DNA from: Agelaius tricolor | Taxonomy: Eukaryota; Chordata; Aves; Passeriformes; Icteridae | Length of the DNA stretch: 64,000 nucleotides | Direction: 5' to 3' | NCBI GenBank assembly: GCA_023055355.1 | Contig: JALJCS010000022.1 | Coordinates: forward strand, 13,764,501 to 13,828,500 | In this document: one piece after another, positions 33,764-45,037 of the stretch | Numbering within the stretch: the stretch's first letter is position 1 | How the letters are laid out: every line of letters starts with the position of its first letter | The notes under the pieces: model-generated | What the model saw: only the letters and a program-made list of their open reading frames with translations | Told to the model about the DNA's origin: nothing | Database searches by the model: none | Program-made: the position numbers and the translations under genes

Positions 33764-35026
33764 GGGGTCCAGGGGAGCTGGCCAAGGGCTGGGGCAGGTG
33801 GAGGCTTTGTTCCCCATGTGTTTCCCCCAGCAGCAGCCCTCCCATGGTTTGTGGTGCCTCCAAAGCCAGGAGGAGCCCCCGCAGCTGGGCAGGGCCAGGA
33901 GTGACCTCAGCCTTCCCACAGAGCCAGAGCCCAGCCAGGGCAATGCCCTACCCAGCAATGACCCACTGCCATCCCTTCATCAAAAAGGGCTCTGCTGGAT
34001 CCTGGTACAAGCCATTCCCATCCCAAACACCCTCTTTGGCAGAGCCAAACCCTCTCCTGGGCAGAGCATGGACAGGGAGCCTGGCTGGGGCTCTGGCTGG
34101 GCACAGCTGTGGCACAGCTGGGCTGGGGATGCTCTGCCCTGGCAGAGGGAGCACACAGGACAGGGCAGAGCCAGGGCCTTGGGGAGGCTGAGCTGGAGCA
34201 GAGGCTGGGCAGAGCCCCAGAGTAAAGCAGGGATTCATTCAAAGCATCTCCTCCATGGATCCACCTTGGGCAGCACCAGAGCCCAGCCAGGGCTGCACCC
34301 AAGATGAACCAAAATGGCCCCAAAATGCACGGCCGGGCACGGGCTCTGTCCCTGGGATCAGTTCTGCTCCATTTGCACCTTGCAGTTCATTGTCCCATTC
34401 CAGCTTTAGCCCCTGCAGTCCCACCCTGCTTGTTTTTCTCTCTCCAGCCCACGGGGTTTGTGCTCTGGGGCTGAGATTTGGATCATTTGTCCTTGGTGCC
34501 CAGCTGGAGCAGGGATTGTTTTGTGTCCCTGCTCTGTGCACAGAGCTCAGCATCCCCTGATGTGGAGCCCAGACCCACACACTAAAGCAGCACAGAATGG
34601 GAAAATAGAAAAGCCAAAGCTGGGGCAGCCCTGTCTGTGCAGTGACACCCCCAGGAGGGGCAGGACGTGCCACGTTTCACTCTGCAGAGCCAGCAGCTCT
34701 CTGTAACTCCCAGCAGCAGCTCAGGGATGGGCAGAGCCAGGTGGGTGCCCTGGTGCTGCAGCGCACTGCACTGACAGGAGAGCTGGAGAGGCTGTAAATA
34801 AATGGATTTTACCCTCTCCTATCAGTCTCCCAGGGACAGCATGGGCTATTTCAGGAATACCTGCAGCATCAAGGACCACTCAGAGGGAAGAGGGACGGGA
34901 GGTGCTGAGAGCAGAGCAGGAGCTGCCAGGCTGCTCTTCAGCAGTGAATGGATGGATCCAAGAGCTGCCCAGCTTCAGGGAGAGCAGCCCAGCCCTGAGC
35001 CATAAACTGTGACAGCACAACAGCAC
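33764..35026. other. GC-moderate unique sequence
   Basis: Contains many short cagagccag/cagcccag phrases but no regular array. The frames that are open through 33525-34307 have no domain and begin in the simple repeat. No gene is called. Confidence 0.4.
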
Positions 35027-35411
35027 TGTCACACACACATTTCATGGGAAACCCTTTCCTTAGGATTTTTCCTCCTGAGAAGCTGAGAGGCCTCAGGAAC
35101 AAAATGTCCCCAATGGTTATCTGCTGCTGTGGGATGCAACAGGTGCAGCTGGGATTGGGCTCATGTGCTTGTTTCTAATTCATGGCCAATCACAGCCCAG
35201 CTGGCTCAGACTCTCTGTCCCAGACACAAACCTTTGTGATCATTCTTTCCTTTTCTATTCTTAGCCAGCCTTCTGATGAAATCCTTTCTTCTATTCTTTT
35301 AGTATAGTTTTAATATAACATATATCATAAAATAATGAATCAGCCTTGTGAAACATGGAGTCAGATCCCGGTCTCTTCCCTCATCCTCAGACCCCTGTGA
35401 GCACCATCACA
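35027..35411 (+). mobile_element. Solo LTR, family A copy 4
   Basis: A 385-bp copy in sense orientation: starts tgtcacacacatttcatg and ends gagcaccatcaca. Flanks cagcac (35021-35026) and caacac (35412-35417) are a 6-bp target duplication with one change. The CCAAT-type motif and TATA-like stretch are visible; the polyadenylation signal reads aataatgaatcag here, so it is degraded. Confidence 0.88.
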
Positions 35412-36187
35412 CAACACAGGTGATTTCTATAGTGCACACAGCCTTTCCCCTTCAATGATAACCAGAAAAAAAAAAACCTCACTTTGTTCTCTTCTGGCAG
35501 AACCCACTCATTTTTCAGCTCCAGAGACATGAATATTCATGGCTATTGTTTGCATGGGGGGGCTCCCCTCCACTCCATCCCAGTTTCTGAAGTAAAATCT
35601 AAACTTCTGCTAAATTGCAGAACTCCAATGGATACTTTGCTTTTAATTACTTTCCGAAGTGCTGGCTGTCTGACACTGAGGGATGCATTCTTCAGCTGGG
35701 TGATGCATTTATTTACTCTGCTGTGCTTTTGGAATGTGCAGAATGTTTATAATTAGGCTGTGTAACCATGCGAGCCTTCAGCTGGTGTTTGCTGGGTTTA
35801 AAGCAGGTTTGTTCTGCATTTCCAGAGCAGGAGAAGCCACCGCGCTCCGGGAACGTTATGCACTCATCTTTGTACTTCCAGGATAGGGGGGGAAAAAATC
35901 ACTTTAAAATTCCAATTGTGGCACTGGAACGCTGCCAGGTGCGGGGCAGAGATGCCAGTTCCAGCCAGGGAGCTGGGGCATGGCAGAGCTGTGGCAGTGA
36001 CACCCAGCATAGCTCAGAGGGACCCAGCTGAACTGGGATGGGAGCTGGGGCTGGGGGAAGCTCCTGTGGCACCAGGAGCAGGACCTGGGCTGCAGAAGGT
36101 GTCCCTGCCATGGCCTCTGAGGTCCTTTTCAAGGCAAACAGCCTGGGATTCCAAAGGGAGCCTCCCCTTCTCCTGGGCTGAGCCTGG
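35412..36187. other. Unique sequence, possible conserved element
   Basis: Bases 35500-35830 are varied and AT-richer, with a palindromic atgaatattcat, a neighbouring ctattgtttgcatgg that resembles joined SOX and POU sites, and tttaattactttcc and gtttataattagg with homeodomain-type cores. This suggests an enhancer. The motif reading is by eye only. No exon is recognised. Confidence 0.38.
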
Positions 36188-36273
36188 CTGGTGACAGCAG
36201 TGACAGCAGTGACAGCAGTGCCCAGCAGTGACAGCAGTGACAGCAATGCCCAGCAGTGACAGCAATGCCCCAG
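36188..36273. repeat. Short array on gacagcagt (9 bp)
   Basis: Repeats of gtgacagcagtgacagcagt, with gcccagcagt inserted three times, giving a second-order period of about 20-30 bp. Confidence 0.88.
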
Positions 36274-37039
36274 CCCAGGGACAGGGCTTTCCCTGCTCCC
36301 ACTGGCACAGCCCAGCTCAGTTATTTCACACAGCCCTGCTCAAGCCATTTCAGGCACACAGGCACCTCCTGGCTGCTGTTCCTGCCCAGCAGTGGCACCA
36401 ACACCCTTGGGACCAGCCTGGCCCCATCTGTGCAGCTCCAGGGGTCACAGCACCCCAAAAGAGGCTAATTCTGTCCAGTTAGGTAATTTATAACCCAGGA
36501 TTAAAGGTCGTTTTCCTCATTATTTCACACACCCATTATTTTTAAATTGTTCTCGTTGGTTTCTGCTCTAAGAAATCCACATTTGGTGTCAGGTTGGACC
36601 ATCTGTTAACACACATGTGATTTCAAAATTCTCCCTCGTGTCATCCTGCAGCAGAGTCCCCACCCATATGTGATTATCTCACCACACAAATGTTCACTTG
36701 CATCTTCCCAACTCCCCGTACAAGTTTCCTGGTGAGTGCTCAGGCACTGCATGATCCTCCCTTAGAACACAGGCTAAAGTTGAACCCAGGCCACAGAACA
36801 CACAAATCAAAGCTTTGCCACCTTCCCATGCTGCTGTTGCAGCTGGAGCCAAAGAGAGTTATGCAATATGTGACTTTTCTGCTCAGGAGCTCAAGAATTA
36901 ATAATGAAATACTATCTTCATTAAGAATCACTTTTTCCTCCTTTATTTCCCCCACAAACTCACTTTTTTTTTTGCCATACAGTTTCAGTCATTACCAAAT
37001 GAACAGAAAATGCAGATTATGCTCTGCTGTCACTGCCCA
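36274..37039. other. Unique sequence, no gene recognised
   Basis: AT-rich from 36480 to 37020. Varied motifs, no repeat. No exon is recognised. Confidence 0.4.
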
Positions 37040-37113
37040 TGGAAGGGGGACTGGATCTAGGAGGGCTTTAAGGTCTCCCCAGCCCAGCCCAGCCCAGGCT
37101 GTGATTCTGTGAA
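37040..37113 (+). mobile_element. CR1-like 3' end remnant
   Basis: gactggatctaggagggctt, aaggtctccccagcccagcc and tgtgattctgtgaa resemble the terminal part of CR1 with the beginning of its attctgtga-type tail. Confidence 0.5.
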
Positions 37114-37252
37114 CACTCCCAAAAGTGGGCAAAAAGAGAGGGTCCCTCCAAACCCCCCACAATCCAGCAGGACCCTTCCCTTGCTGGGGCAGCAGCTTTG
37201 CCCCTCCTGGGACAGAGCTACTGCTTTGGGCATCCTCCTGTGAATGTCCCAC
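37114..37252. other. Short unique spacer
   Basis: Spacer between two CR1 fragments. Nothing is recognised. Confidence 0.4.
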
Positions 37253-37492
37253 AGCTGCAGAATCCCAAATGCTTTGGGTGGCAGGGACCCCAAACCCCCC
37301 CAGTGCCAGCCCTGTCATGGCAGGGACACCTCCCACTGTCCCAGGGGCTCCAGCCCCAGTGTCCAGCCTGGCCTTGGGCACTGCCAGGGATCCAGGGGCA
37401 GCCCCAGCTGCTCTGGGCACCTGTGCCAGGGCTGCCCACCCTGCCAGGGAACAATTCCCAATATCCCATCAATATCCCAATATCCCGTGGAT
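37253..37492 (-). mobile_element. CR1 LINE fragment, 3' end
   Basis: gcagaatcccaaatgctttg, tggcagggacaccccaaac-type phrase, catggcagggacacctccca, cttgggcactgccagggatc and ctgccagggaacaattccca. It ends with a small duplication (atatcccatcaatatccc). Confidence 0.82.
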
Positions 37493-38174
37493 CCCTCCTT
37501 TCCTGCCCCAGCCCATTGTAGCTCCAATCTACCCAAACCCAGCTCTGGAGCGCTCCAGGATTTTGCCCTGAGCCAGCTGGCAGCAGATGGAGGAGCTGCA
37601 GAACCCAAGGGCTTTGAGAAGGTGCTCCCAGAGCTCCGTGGCAGGAACAAGGGGAGCTCAGATCCCTGTGCCAGCCCTGGGGGAGCAGCCCCAGCCAGGA
37701 GCAATTTCTGCAAGGCTGCAAGTTCCAGGTGCAGGGAACGACGACACTCCATCATTTTCCTTCTCTCCTTCTGAGATTTAAATAGGTCAAGTCCCTCGCT
37801 CAGCGCGGAGCAGGAAATTGTACATCGCCACAATTGCATTTCAGAATGGATAATGGGCCCCTTTAAGTGTTATCATTAGAGAAACGACAGCAAAATACAG
37901 CTGGGCAAGTCCTCCCCCTTCCCCACGCGCTCCCGTACTCTGATGCCTCTGAGTTATTCCAATCTTCAGCTCTTTGCTTCCCGTCACTGCCTCTCAAACA
38001 CACAGAGGAGAAATTGGATTAAATGACGTGCAGGAGAGAGCACTGAGCCCGTGCAGCCGTGCTGAGCCTGCCAGCCGAGGGCTGCACGTGCCCAGGTGAG
38101 GCACGGAGCCTCCCCAGGCTGTCCAGGGAGCAGGGACAAACCTGACCCTGCAGCAGCTCCCAGCAGCACCACGG
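37493..38174. other. Unique sequence, possible conserved element
   Basis: Bases 37780-37990 are varied (gaaattgtacatcgccacaa, gcatttcagaatggataatg, gtgttatcattagagaaacg) and stand out from the GC-rich flanks as possible conserved non-coding DNA. No gene is recognised. Confidence 0.35.
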
Positions 38175-38282
38175 GAGCCAACAACCCAAAACAGAGCAGG
38201 GGGGAACAACCTAAACAGGGCAGGGGAGCCAACAACCCAAAACAGGGCAGGGGAGCCAACAACCCAAAACAGGGCAGGGGGG
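38175..38282. repeat. Minisatellite, 26-27-bp unit x 4
   Basis: Units of agccaacaacccaaaacagg followed by gcagggg. The second unit has lost a few bases. Confidence 0.9.
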
Positions 38283-38624
38283 TCCCTTGGCCAAAATAAC
38301 CAGACAAGGAAAGGAGTAGAAGAGAAGCAAAATCACATCCTCACATCACTTGGGCTGAGGCAGTGACAGCCCTCTCAAACTGCACATCTGCAGCCCTGCC
38401 CAGAGCAGCTGCTCACACACAGCTCTGTCACAGCTGAGGCAGGAAGGAGTGGGAGATTTCCTTAATGAGAGCTAAGAACGTTTACCCAGAAAGTGTTAAA
38501 CAGAGAAACCAAGAGGCACAGCTGTGTCACCACAGAGCCTGGCAGGCAAAGAGCCACAGGCTGGAAGGGCTGGGGATGGAAACAGCCCTGAGCCACAGGC
38601 TGGGGGGCCCTGGGATCCCTTCCG
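38283..38624. other. Unique sequence, no gene recognised
   Basis: The phrase gagccacaggctgg occurs twice (about 38550 and 38590). Nothing else is recognised. Confidence 0.4.
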
Positions 38625-38992
38625 TGGGATGGGACCCCAAATCCCAGCCCTGCCATGGCAGGGACACCTCCCACTGTCCCAGGGGCTCCCAGCCCCAGGG
38701 TCCAGCCTGGCCTTGGGCACTGCCAGGGATCCAGGGGCAGCCCCAGCTGCTCTGGGCACCTGTGCCAGGGCTGCCCACCCTGCCAGGGAACAATTCCCAA
38801 TTCCCAATCTCCCATCCAGCCCTGCCCTCTGGCACTGGCAGCCATTCCCTGGCTCCTGTCCCTCCATCCTTGTCCCCAGTCCCTCTGCAGCTCTCCTGGA
38901 GCCCCTTCAGGCCCTGCCAGGGGCTCTGAGCTCTCCCTGGAGCTGCTCCTGTCCAGGTGAGCCCCCCCAGGTGTCCCAGCCTGGCTCCAGAG
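38625..38992 (-). mobile_element. CR1 LINE fragment, longest type
   Basis: Nearly the same sequence as 23483-23880, from gatgggaccccaaatcccag to ggtgtcccagcctggctcca. The two copies differ mainly at their ends, so they are young or recently duplicated. Confidence 0.85.
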
Positions 38993-40227
38993 GGGCTGAA
39001 GGATCAAGGGCAGCACATGTCCAGCCCGTGGCAAACACAAAGCCCAGCAAGCAGAGCTGAGCCCAGGGCTGCTGCTCCTCCCCAGAGCAGGGAGCACACC
39101 TGCCCCAGGTGTTCCTTCAGTGGGAACTGCCCTGGGGAAGGAGGGGAATGCAGGCAGCTCTGGGGCTCCTTCAGGGCCGGTGCCAGCCCAGAATTCAGCC
39201 CCGTGTGGGTGCTGGGGCTGTGGGGAGCTGGCAGCCACCCTGCAGCCCTGCCCTCCCTGGTGCACACAGAGCTGCAGCAAGCTGTGAAATGAACTGTCAG
39301 TCACAGGGCTCGGCTCTGAATCGTGTCTGCTGCTAATACCCACTGCCACCAGCTCCCAGAAAACAAAACCCTGCTCAGAAGCAATGGGGCTGCTGGAACA
39401 TGCAATTGTGGAGCAGGTTTGGAAAGCAGCGGATTTGACTTTGCCGCTCCTTGCCAAAGAGAGGTGTCCATGAGTGCCCAAATCCTCTCCTCTGATCCTA
39501 ATGGAAAATGCTAAAAGAGAGAAAATGAGAATGTTAAACCCTACTAAAGGATCCAGCTGATTTGCCATGCAGTGGGGTTTATTCTTTAGTGATACTTTTC
39601 CTGACTGAATAAAATTAGGATGCTTAAAGGCTGCATCCCAATGATCCTGATTAGCTTAGTGTGACTTGAGGGATGTCTGAAGGATTCAGATAACCAGCAC
39701 TTGGGATTACACCGAATTTCTGGGTGAATTTGGGATTCAGGAGACATTTCAGATGATCCCCAACATGGATAACGAGGTAGCACATGTTCAAGGCTTGCCT
39801 CCATCAAGGAGCTGCCCCAGAGCCAATTCTGCATTTTCTGTGTGGTGCACCCACAGCAGAGAGCAGGGGTGAGCAGGGAGTTAATAATGCTGGAGGGCAA
39901 GCACAGAGCAGCTCTGGGGAAGGGGTTCTGTTTGGAATCCAGGAACAGGAGCAGCACACAGCCCTGCTGGTGGGGGGGTCCCCAGAGCCCCAGATGGGGT
40001 CACCCCACAGCACCCCGGGCTCACTGCACCTGCAGGGAGGAGCCTGGATGGGGAATGCTGGAGCTGCTGCCCCTGCACAGCCCCCAGAGGCACCTGAGTG
40101 CCCAGAAAGGCTCAGCCCTGTCCACTGGGGCAGGGCAGCCTGGACACAGGTGTGGGGCCAGGGCAGCCTCACCCTGGGGTTCCATAGGAAAAGGACCCAA
40201 AACCCACTCCAAGGGCTGGGGAGCATC
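38993..40227. other. Unique sequence, no gene recognised
   Basis: GC-rich to 39290, AT-rich from 39480 to 39790, GC-rich again after. An open frame at 39784-40560 crosses a CR1-like piece and the LTR fragment, so it is not a gene. Confidence 0.4.
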
Positions 40228-40330
40228 ACAGAGCAGGGACCCAGAGGCTGGAAAACCTCTCAGGCCATGGGGTCCATCCCTGTCCAGGGCCCCAGGGGTG
40301 CAGCCCCTTCTGACCTCCAAAGCCCTGGCA
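40228..40330 (-). mobile_element. Weak CR1-like fragment
   Basis: cacagagcagggacccagag, gctggaaaacctctcaggcc and tggggtccatccctg resemble the divergent CR1 type. Short and uncertain. Confidence 0.4.
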
Positions 40331-40382
40331 TTGCTGTCACCTTACCACAGGGGTTCCATGCTGTTATCTCCTATCACAAAGG

Positions 40383-40648
40383 TTTCACACCTGCTGGGTG
40401 CTCCTCAAGGGCAGCTCTCAGAGCTCTGACCCTTTCCTCTTCACAAAGCACCCAACTGAGCCCAGTTCCCTTCTCAACACCACCCCACTCTTTTATGGCA
40501 TCTTCTTCCCATTGGGTACAGCTGTGCCCTGTTAAAGTCAGGCCTGCTCCTGATCTTTGATAATTGGCCCAGCTGCAGCTCCCTAGGGCTGAGATTACTT
40601 TCTACACTATCTTTATTTTCTTATATTCTATCCCCCTACAGGCAGGCA
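40383..40648 (-). mobile_element. ERV LTR fragment (third family), second copy
   Basis: Matches 20356-20620 along its whole length, same orientation. The promoter-like features (CCAAT-type motif then cataaaagag on the minus strand) are preserved. The flanks of the two copies are unrelated, so they are separate insertions rather than a large duplication. Confidence 0.65.
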
Positions 40649-41576
40649 TTGTGGTAAAAATAACAGAGAGCAGGTCCCAGAACTCTAAATCACAAGCCAG
40701 GGAATGCCAGAGCCAGGCCAGGGCAGAGAGGGGCACAGCCAGGCTGGCAGGGACAGCCCCAGGGACACAGCACAGCCACCCCAGCCCTGTGGCCTGGCAG
40801 GGACACCAGGAGAGCCCCCAAAGCCAGGCTGGGGGCATTTAGAGCAGTTTGAATAAACCCAGCCCAGGTGCACACAAGGGCAGCTCATTGCCATGGGCCA
40901 AAGTCCCCGGAGCTGCCACGGCTGCTTTCAACAGAGAGGAAAAGCAATGCCAGGAGAGCAACCCAGAGCAGAACCCAGGTCAATACTGATAAAACCACTG
41001 GGCTTGCAGTACACCTGGGAGACCCCCCTCACTCCCAGAGTTTCTTTTCCAAGGGGCACCCAAGCATGCACTTCCACTGCTGGGGATTACCCCATTTCAG
41101 GGGTTCAAGGTGCCATTTTGCCAGCATTTGCTTACTCCAAGTGGTGCCAGCTTTTGATATTTATATCAACTTATAATTTACATGTTTTCACCTCTCGCTA
41201 TCAAACAAATGCATCATCTTCAACACCATCACTTCCCACTCCACCACAGCACCCCAGACCCTGCAGGCCACATGGAAACCTGTTAAATCCCCTCAGGAAG
41301 GAAAGAGAGCAAAGGAGAAGGTGGTTTTAAATAGCAGGAAATTATTTTCTCATTAAGCAAATAGATGGGGTGTGCCAAGCCAAGAGTAATCGTGGTTCAA
41401 TGGGATGGAGGTTGAGCTTGAGTGGCTGAAAAATTGGCCTTGAGGAGGAGCTGAAGGCTCAGTCCCTGCTTGCTCTGCAGTCAAGGAGAGCAGCACTGAA
41501 GGTACAGCCAGGTGAGTGCAGCCAGGTGGGAGGGCAGCAGGAGGTGTCTGCACAGCCCAGCCCCTGCTGCCAGCCC
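40649..41576. other. Unique sequence, no gene recognised
   Basis: GC-moderate, AT-richer at 41130-41430. A palindrome-like repeat of gtgagtgcagccagg lies near 41513. No exon is recognised. Confidence 0.4.
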
Positions 41577-41905
41577 TGAGTGGGACAGGGCACTGAGCCC
41601 CAAACACAGCTCGGGTCCCTAAAGGCACCTGAACAACAATCAGAGTGCCAGAACAGCCCCACAGGTATCAACACACAGGGCACTGAGCCCCAAACACAGC
41701 TCTCCTGTCTCTAAAGGCACCTGAAGAACAATCAGAGTGTCAAACCTAGCACACAGGGACAGTGAGCCCCAAACATAGCTCAGGTCCCTAAAGGCACCTG
41801 AACAACATTCAGAGTGCCAGAACAGCCCCATGGGGCACTGAGCCCCAAGCACAGCTCTCCTGTCCCTAAAGGCACCTGAACCACAGTCAGGGTGCCAGAA
41901 CAGCC
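41577..41905. repeat. Tandem repeat, 67-97-bp unit x 4
   Basis: Four units share gcactgagccccaaacacag, the phrase ccctaaaggcacctgaacaa and cagagtgccagaacagcccc. Unit lengths shrink from about 97 to 67 bp through internal deletions. Confidence 0.88.
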
Positions 41906-42163
41906 CACAGGGACCCCCCAGCCCAGCCCAAAGCCCCACGCTGTGCCCAGGCTGGGGACAGGGCCTGTTGCACTGCAGCCAGTATGACAGCCCCCCCTGA
42001 ACCCCCTGTCCCCTCCTGTGCCCCACAGAGACACGAACACTGCTGAGTTACCACCCCAAGGAAAAGGAGAGAATACACCCAGTCCAGTGAGATTAACTGG
42101 GATAAAAGACCCATAGAGCTCCCTGGCTGTGGGAGCTGCAGCAGTGCCCAGGGCTCCCTGCCC
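41906..42163. other. Unique sequence, no gene recognised
   Basis: Unique-looking DNA between a tandem repeat and a solo LTR. Nothing is recognised. Confidence 0.4.
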
Positions 42164-42548
42164 TGTCATGGACGTGTTTTATGAAAAATCCTTCTGCTAG
42201 AATCTTTCCTCCTGAGAAGCTGAGAGGCCTCAGGAACAAAATGTCCCCAATGGTTATCTGCTGCTGTGGGATGCAACAGGTGCAGCTGGGATTGGGCCCA
42301 TGTGCTTGTTTCTAATTCATGGCCAATCACAGCCCAGCTGGCTCAGACTCTCTGTCCCAGACACAAACCTTTGTTATCATTCTTTCTTTTTCTATTCTTA
42401 GCCAGCCTTCTGATGAAATCCTATCTTCTATCCTTTTAGTATAGTTTTAATGTAATATATATCATAAAATAATGAATCAGCCTTCTGAAACATGGAGTCA
42501 GATCCTGGTCTCTCCCCTCATCCCCAGACCCCTGTGAACACCACCACA
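42164..42548 (+). mobile_element. Solo LTR, family A copy 5
   Basis: A 385-bp copy in sense orientation, from tgtcatggacgtgttttatg to gaacaccaccaca. No direct target duplication is seen. The immediate flanks are ctgccc and gggcag, which are inverted to each other, probably by chance. Confidence 0.85.
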
Positions 42549-42554
42549 GGGCAG

Positions 42555-42745
42555 GGTCCAGGGAACCACAGAACTCAGAACCATCTGCAAAAGCCTCTCA
42601 GAGCCCTGAGCCAGCCATGGCAGCCCTGCCCGTGTCCCCAGTGCCACCTGCACAGGGCTGTGGATGCCAGGGATGGGCACCAGGCCACTCACAGGGGGCA
42701 CAGCCTCACTGCCCCCACACCCAAACCCCTCCTGGACCCTCACAC
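42555..42745 (-). mobile_element. CR1-like fragment, divergent type
   Basis: aaccacagaactcagaacca, tgcaaaagcctctcagagcc, agtgccacctgcacagggct and gccagggatgggcaccaggc are close in layout to 27297-27520. Confidence 0.5.
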
Positions 42746-43205
42746 GCACCCCAGAGCAGGAAAGGCCCTGCTCAGAAAGGTAATTTAAAGGTAATTTAAA
42801 GGTAATTTAGGTCAGTCTGATGGAGTCATGTTACAGCACAGGTTGGTTTCCACAGGCTGCATCCAAAAGCCAAAGAATAAATGGAATGCTTGAGGAAATA
42901 TTATTTACACGTTGTGTTTTCAGAGAGCAGCAAAGCATTGTTTTAAAATGATGTTTCTAAGCCCTTTTGATAAACTGTGTATACAAAGAATAAATTCAAA
43001 GTCAGGTCCGTGATGGCTGTCAAACGCACAGCATTTATTTACAGGAAAGAGGAACAGTATTTTGACTTCTCCCGAGCAGCCTTTCAGCAAGGGGAGCTTT
43101 CTGTGACTTAAATGCACCAAGAAATGCCACATTAGTCAAAGGTCCATTTCCCCACTCGAGCAGGAGCATTATTTGGCAGCGACCTCCAAATGGCCTCTAT
43201 ATTTC
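42746..43205. other. Possible conserved element with small repeat
   Basis: At 42778-42810 the 11-mer ggtaatttaaa occurs three times in tandem. Bases 42850-43200 are varied AT-rich sequence (gaggaaatattatttacacg, gataaactgtgtatacaaag, cacagcatttatttacagg) with the character of conserved non-coding DNA. No gene is recognised. Confidence 0.38.
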
Positions 43206-43707
43206 AGCGGGGTTGCACCAAGGGCAGAGCTAGAGGCACCACAGCCCTCACAGTCCTGCCCAGACAGCGTTTCAGAGGGGTTTGCTCTGCTGCAAGGTGG
43301 AGGAGCCACCTGTGGGGGCCCAGATTTCCCTGCCCTGGGTGGCACAGAGCCCTCGTGGGGATGGGGACATTTCCTCCCCTGGCAAGCCAGCAAGGGAGAG
43401 GCTGCAGAGCCCAAAGGGGAGAGCAGGAGGTGCCTGCTGCTGCAGCAGGGACGGAATTGCACCAACAATCCCAGGAACAAAGCCTCCAGAGCCAGCAGGG
43501 GCCATGCCCATGCACAGCACAAACCCACACGCGAGAGCAAGCAGAGCTCTGCAGAGTGAATGGAGCAGGGCTGCTGCCCCAGAGCCCCTCCAGAGAGCCA
43601 GGCTGGGCTCAGGGTCCTGCTCACAAACCACGGGGAACGGAGAGCAGGGAGCACCTGCCTGCAGGGACACTCCTGAGGGGCTCACCTGGGCACCTGGCAC
43701 CTCCTTG
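43206..43707. other. Unique GC-richer sequence
   Basis: Overlapping open frames exist on both strands but have no recognisable domain. No exon is called. Confidence 0.4.
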
Positions 43708-44036
43708 GTGAGGGCACCGACACACCTGGGCTGCGCTTGGTGTCCTGTGAGGGCACCTGGCACACCTGGGCTGCACTTGGTGCACCTGTGAGGGGACACT
43801 GACACGCCTGGGCTGCACTTTGTGCACCTGTGAGGGCACCGGCACACCTGGGCTGCACTTGGTGTCCCCATAAGGGCACCTGGCACACCTGGGCTGCACT
43901 TGGTGTCCCTGTGAGGGCACCTGGCACACCTGGGCTGCACTTGGTGTCCCTCTGAGGGGACCCTGACACACCTGGGCTGCACTTTGTGCCCCTTTGAGGG
44001 CACCTGGCACCTTTTGTGTCCCTCAGAGAACCTGTC
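43708..44036. repeat. Minisatellite, 40-43-bp unit x 8
   Basis: Eight units of gtgagggcacctggcacacc followed by tgggctgcacttggtgtccct. The third and seventh are gtgaggggacact/ctgaggggacc variants. Confidence 0.93.
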
Positions 44037-44298
44037 CCCTGTGGCACTGCAGGGCAGCTCCAGGAGCCTGGGGACACCCTGGGGACACCCAGGCCTGAGC
44101 AGGGGCTGCTCTGGCACTGGGGAGCCTCTGATGGAGGGAAGAACTCGCTGGGAGTTTCAGAGGGCAGCCCAGGTTGTGGGACGGGGCTGGGAGAGGGGTG
44201 GGCACCCAACTCCTCACTGATCCTGACCCTGCCTCTGTTGGGGTTCCCCGGACAGCCTCATCCCAGGGCTGAGCCCCAAGGGATCACCCACAATAATT
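44037..44298. other. Unique sequence, no gene recognised
   Basis: Unique-looking DNA between a minisatellite and a CR1-like composite. Nothing is recognised. Confidence 0.4.
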
Positions 44299-44612
44299 TC
44301 ATCCCAGAACTGGGGCTGGAAAAGCCCTCCCAGCCCAGGGAGTCCCAGCTGTGCCCATCCCCACCCTGTCCCCAGCCCTGAGTGCCACCCCCAGGTGCCA
44401 CCTGCAGGGATGGGCACTGCAACCCTCCCTGGCAGTTCCTGAGCCCCCTTCCCATGGGGGCAAAAACTCCTCCCAAAACACATAAAGGTTTTTAAACCCA
44501 AGATGATAAACAATTCCAAATTAATGCTCAGGTACATTCCATTAGATGGATGGGATTGCAAGACAGAGAAAGGCAGCCCAGGGCAACTGGGAAGAGTTTC
44601 CCAGCCTGGCAC
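44299..44612 (-). mobile_element. CR1-like composite, shared with 31.9 kb
   Basis: Starts atcccagaactggggctgga and includes ggaaaagccctcccagccca, aaacacataaaggttttt, caaattaatgctcaggtaca and acagagaaaggcagcccagg. It is the second copy of the composite at 31867-32180. Confidence 0.6.
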
Positions 44613-44678
44613 TGGCTCAGAAGGAGGAAATCCTGGGGCTCACCCACACCTGAGCTTTGGCTACTGAAGCCCTGAATC
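44613..44678. other. Short spacer
   Basis: Spacer between the composite and the AT-rich array. Confidence 0.4.
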
Positions 44679-45037
44679 ATTGATAGCGAATGAAACATGT
44701 ATTTTTTTAACATGCATTTCATTGATAGCGAATGAAACATGTATTTTTTTAACATGTATTTCATTGATAGCGAATGAAACATGTATTTTTTTAACATGTA
44801 TTTCATTGATAGCGAATGAAACATGTATTTTTTTAACATGCATTTCATTGATAGCGAATGAAACGTATTTATTTAACATGTATTTTTTAATATGTATTTT
44901 TTTTAACATGAATTTCATTGATAGCGAATGAAACATGTATTTTTTTAACCATGAATTTCATTGATAGCGAATGAAACATGTATTTTTTTAACATGTATTT
45001 CATTGATAGCAAATGAAACATGTATTTTTTTTTAACA
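44679..45037. repeat. AT-rich minisatellite, 42-bp unit x 8
   Basis: Eight units of ttgatagcgaatgaaacatg followed by tatttttttaacatgtatttca. The palindromic acatgt occurs up to twice per unit. The fifth unit is lengthened and disturbed (44864-44912), and the last has caaatg instead of cgaatg. Confidence 0.95.

Noticed and set aside
42158..42554. Inverted hexamers flanking LTR copy 5 (ctgccc / gggcag)
   Set aside because: Target duplications are direct, not inverted. Six-base inverted matches are likely by chance.
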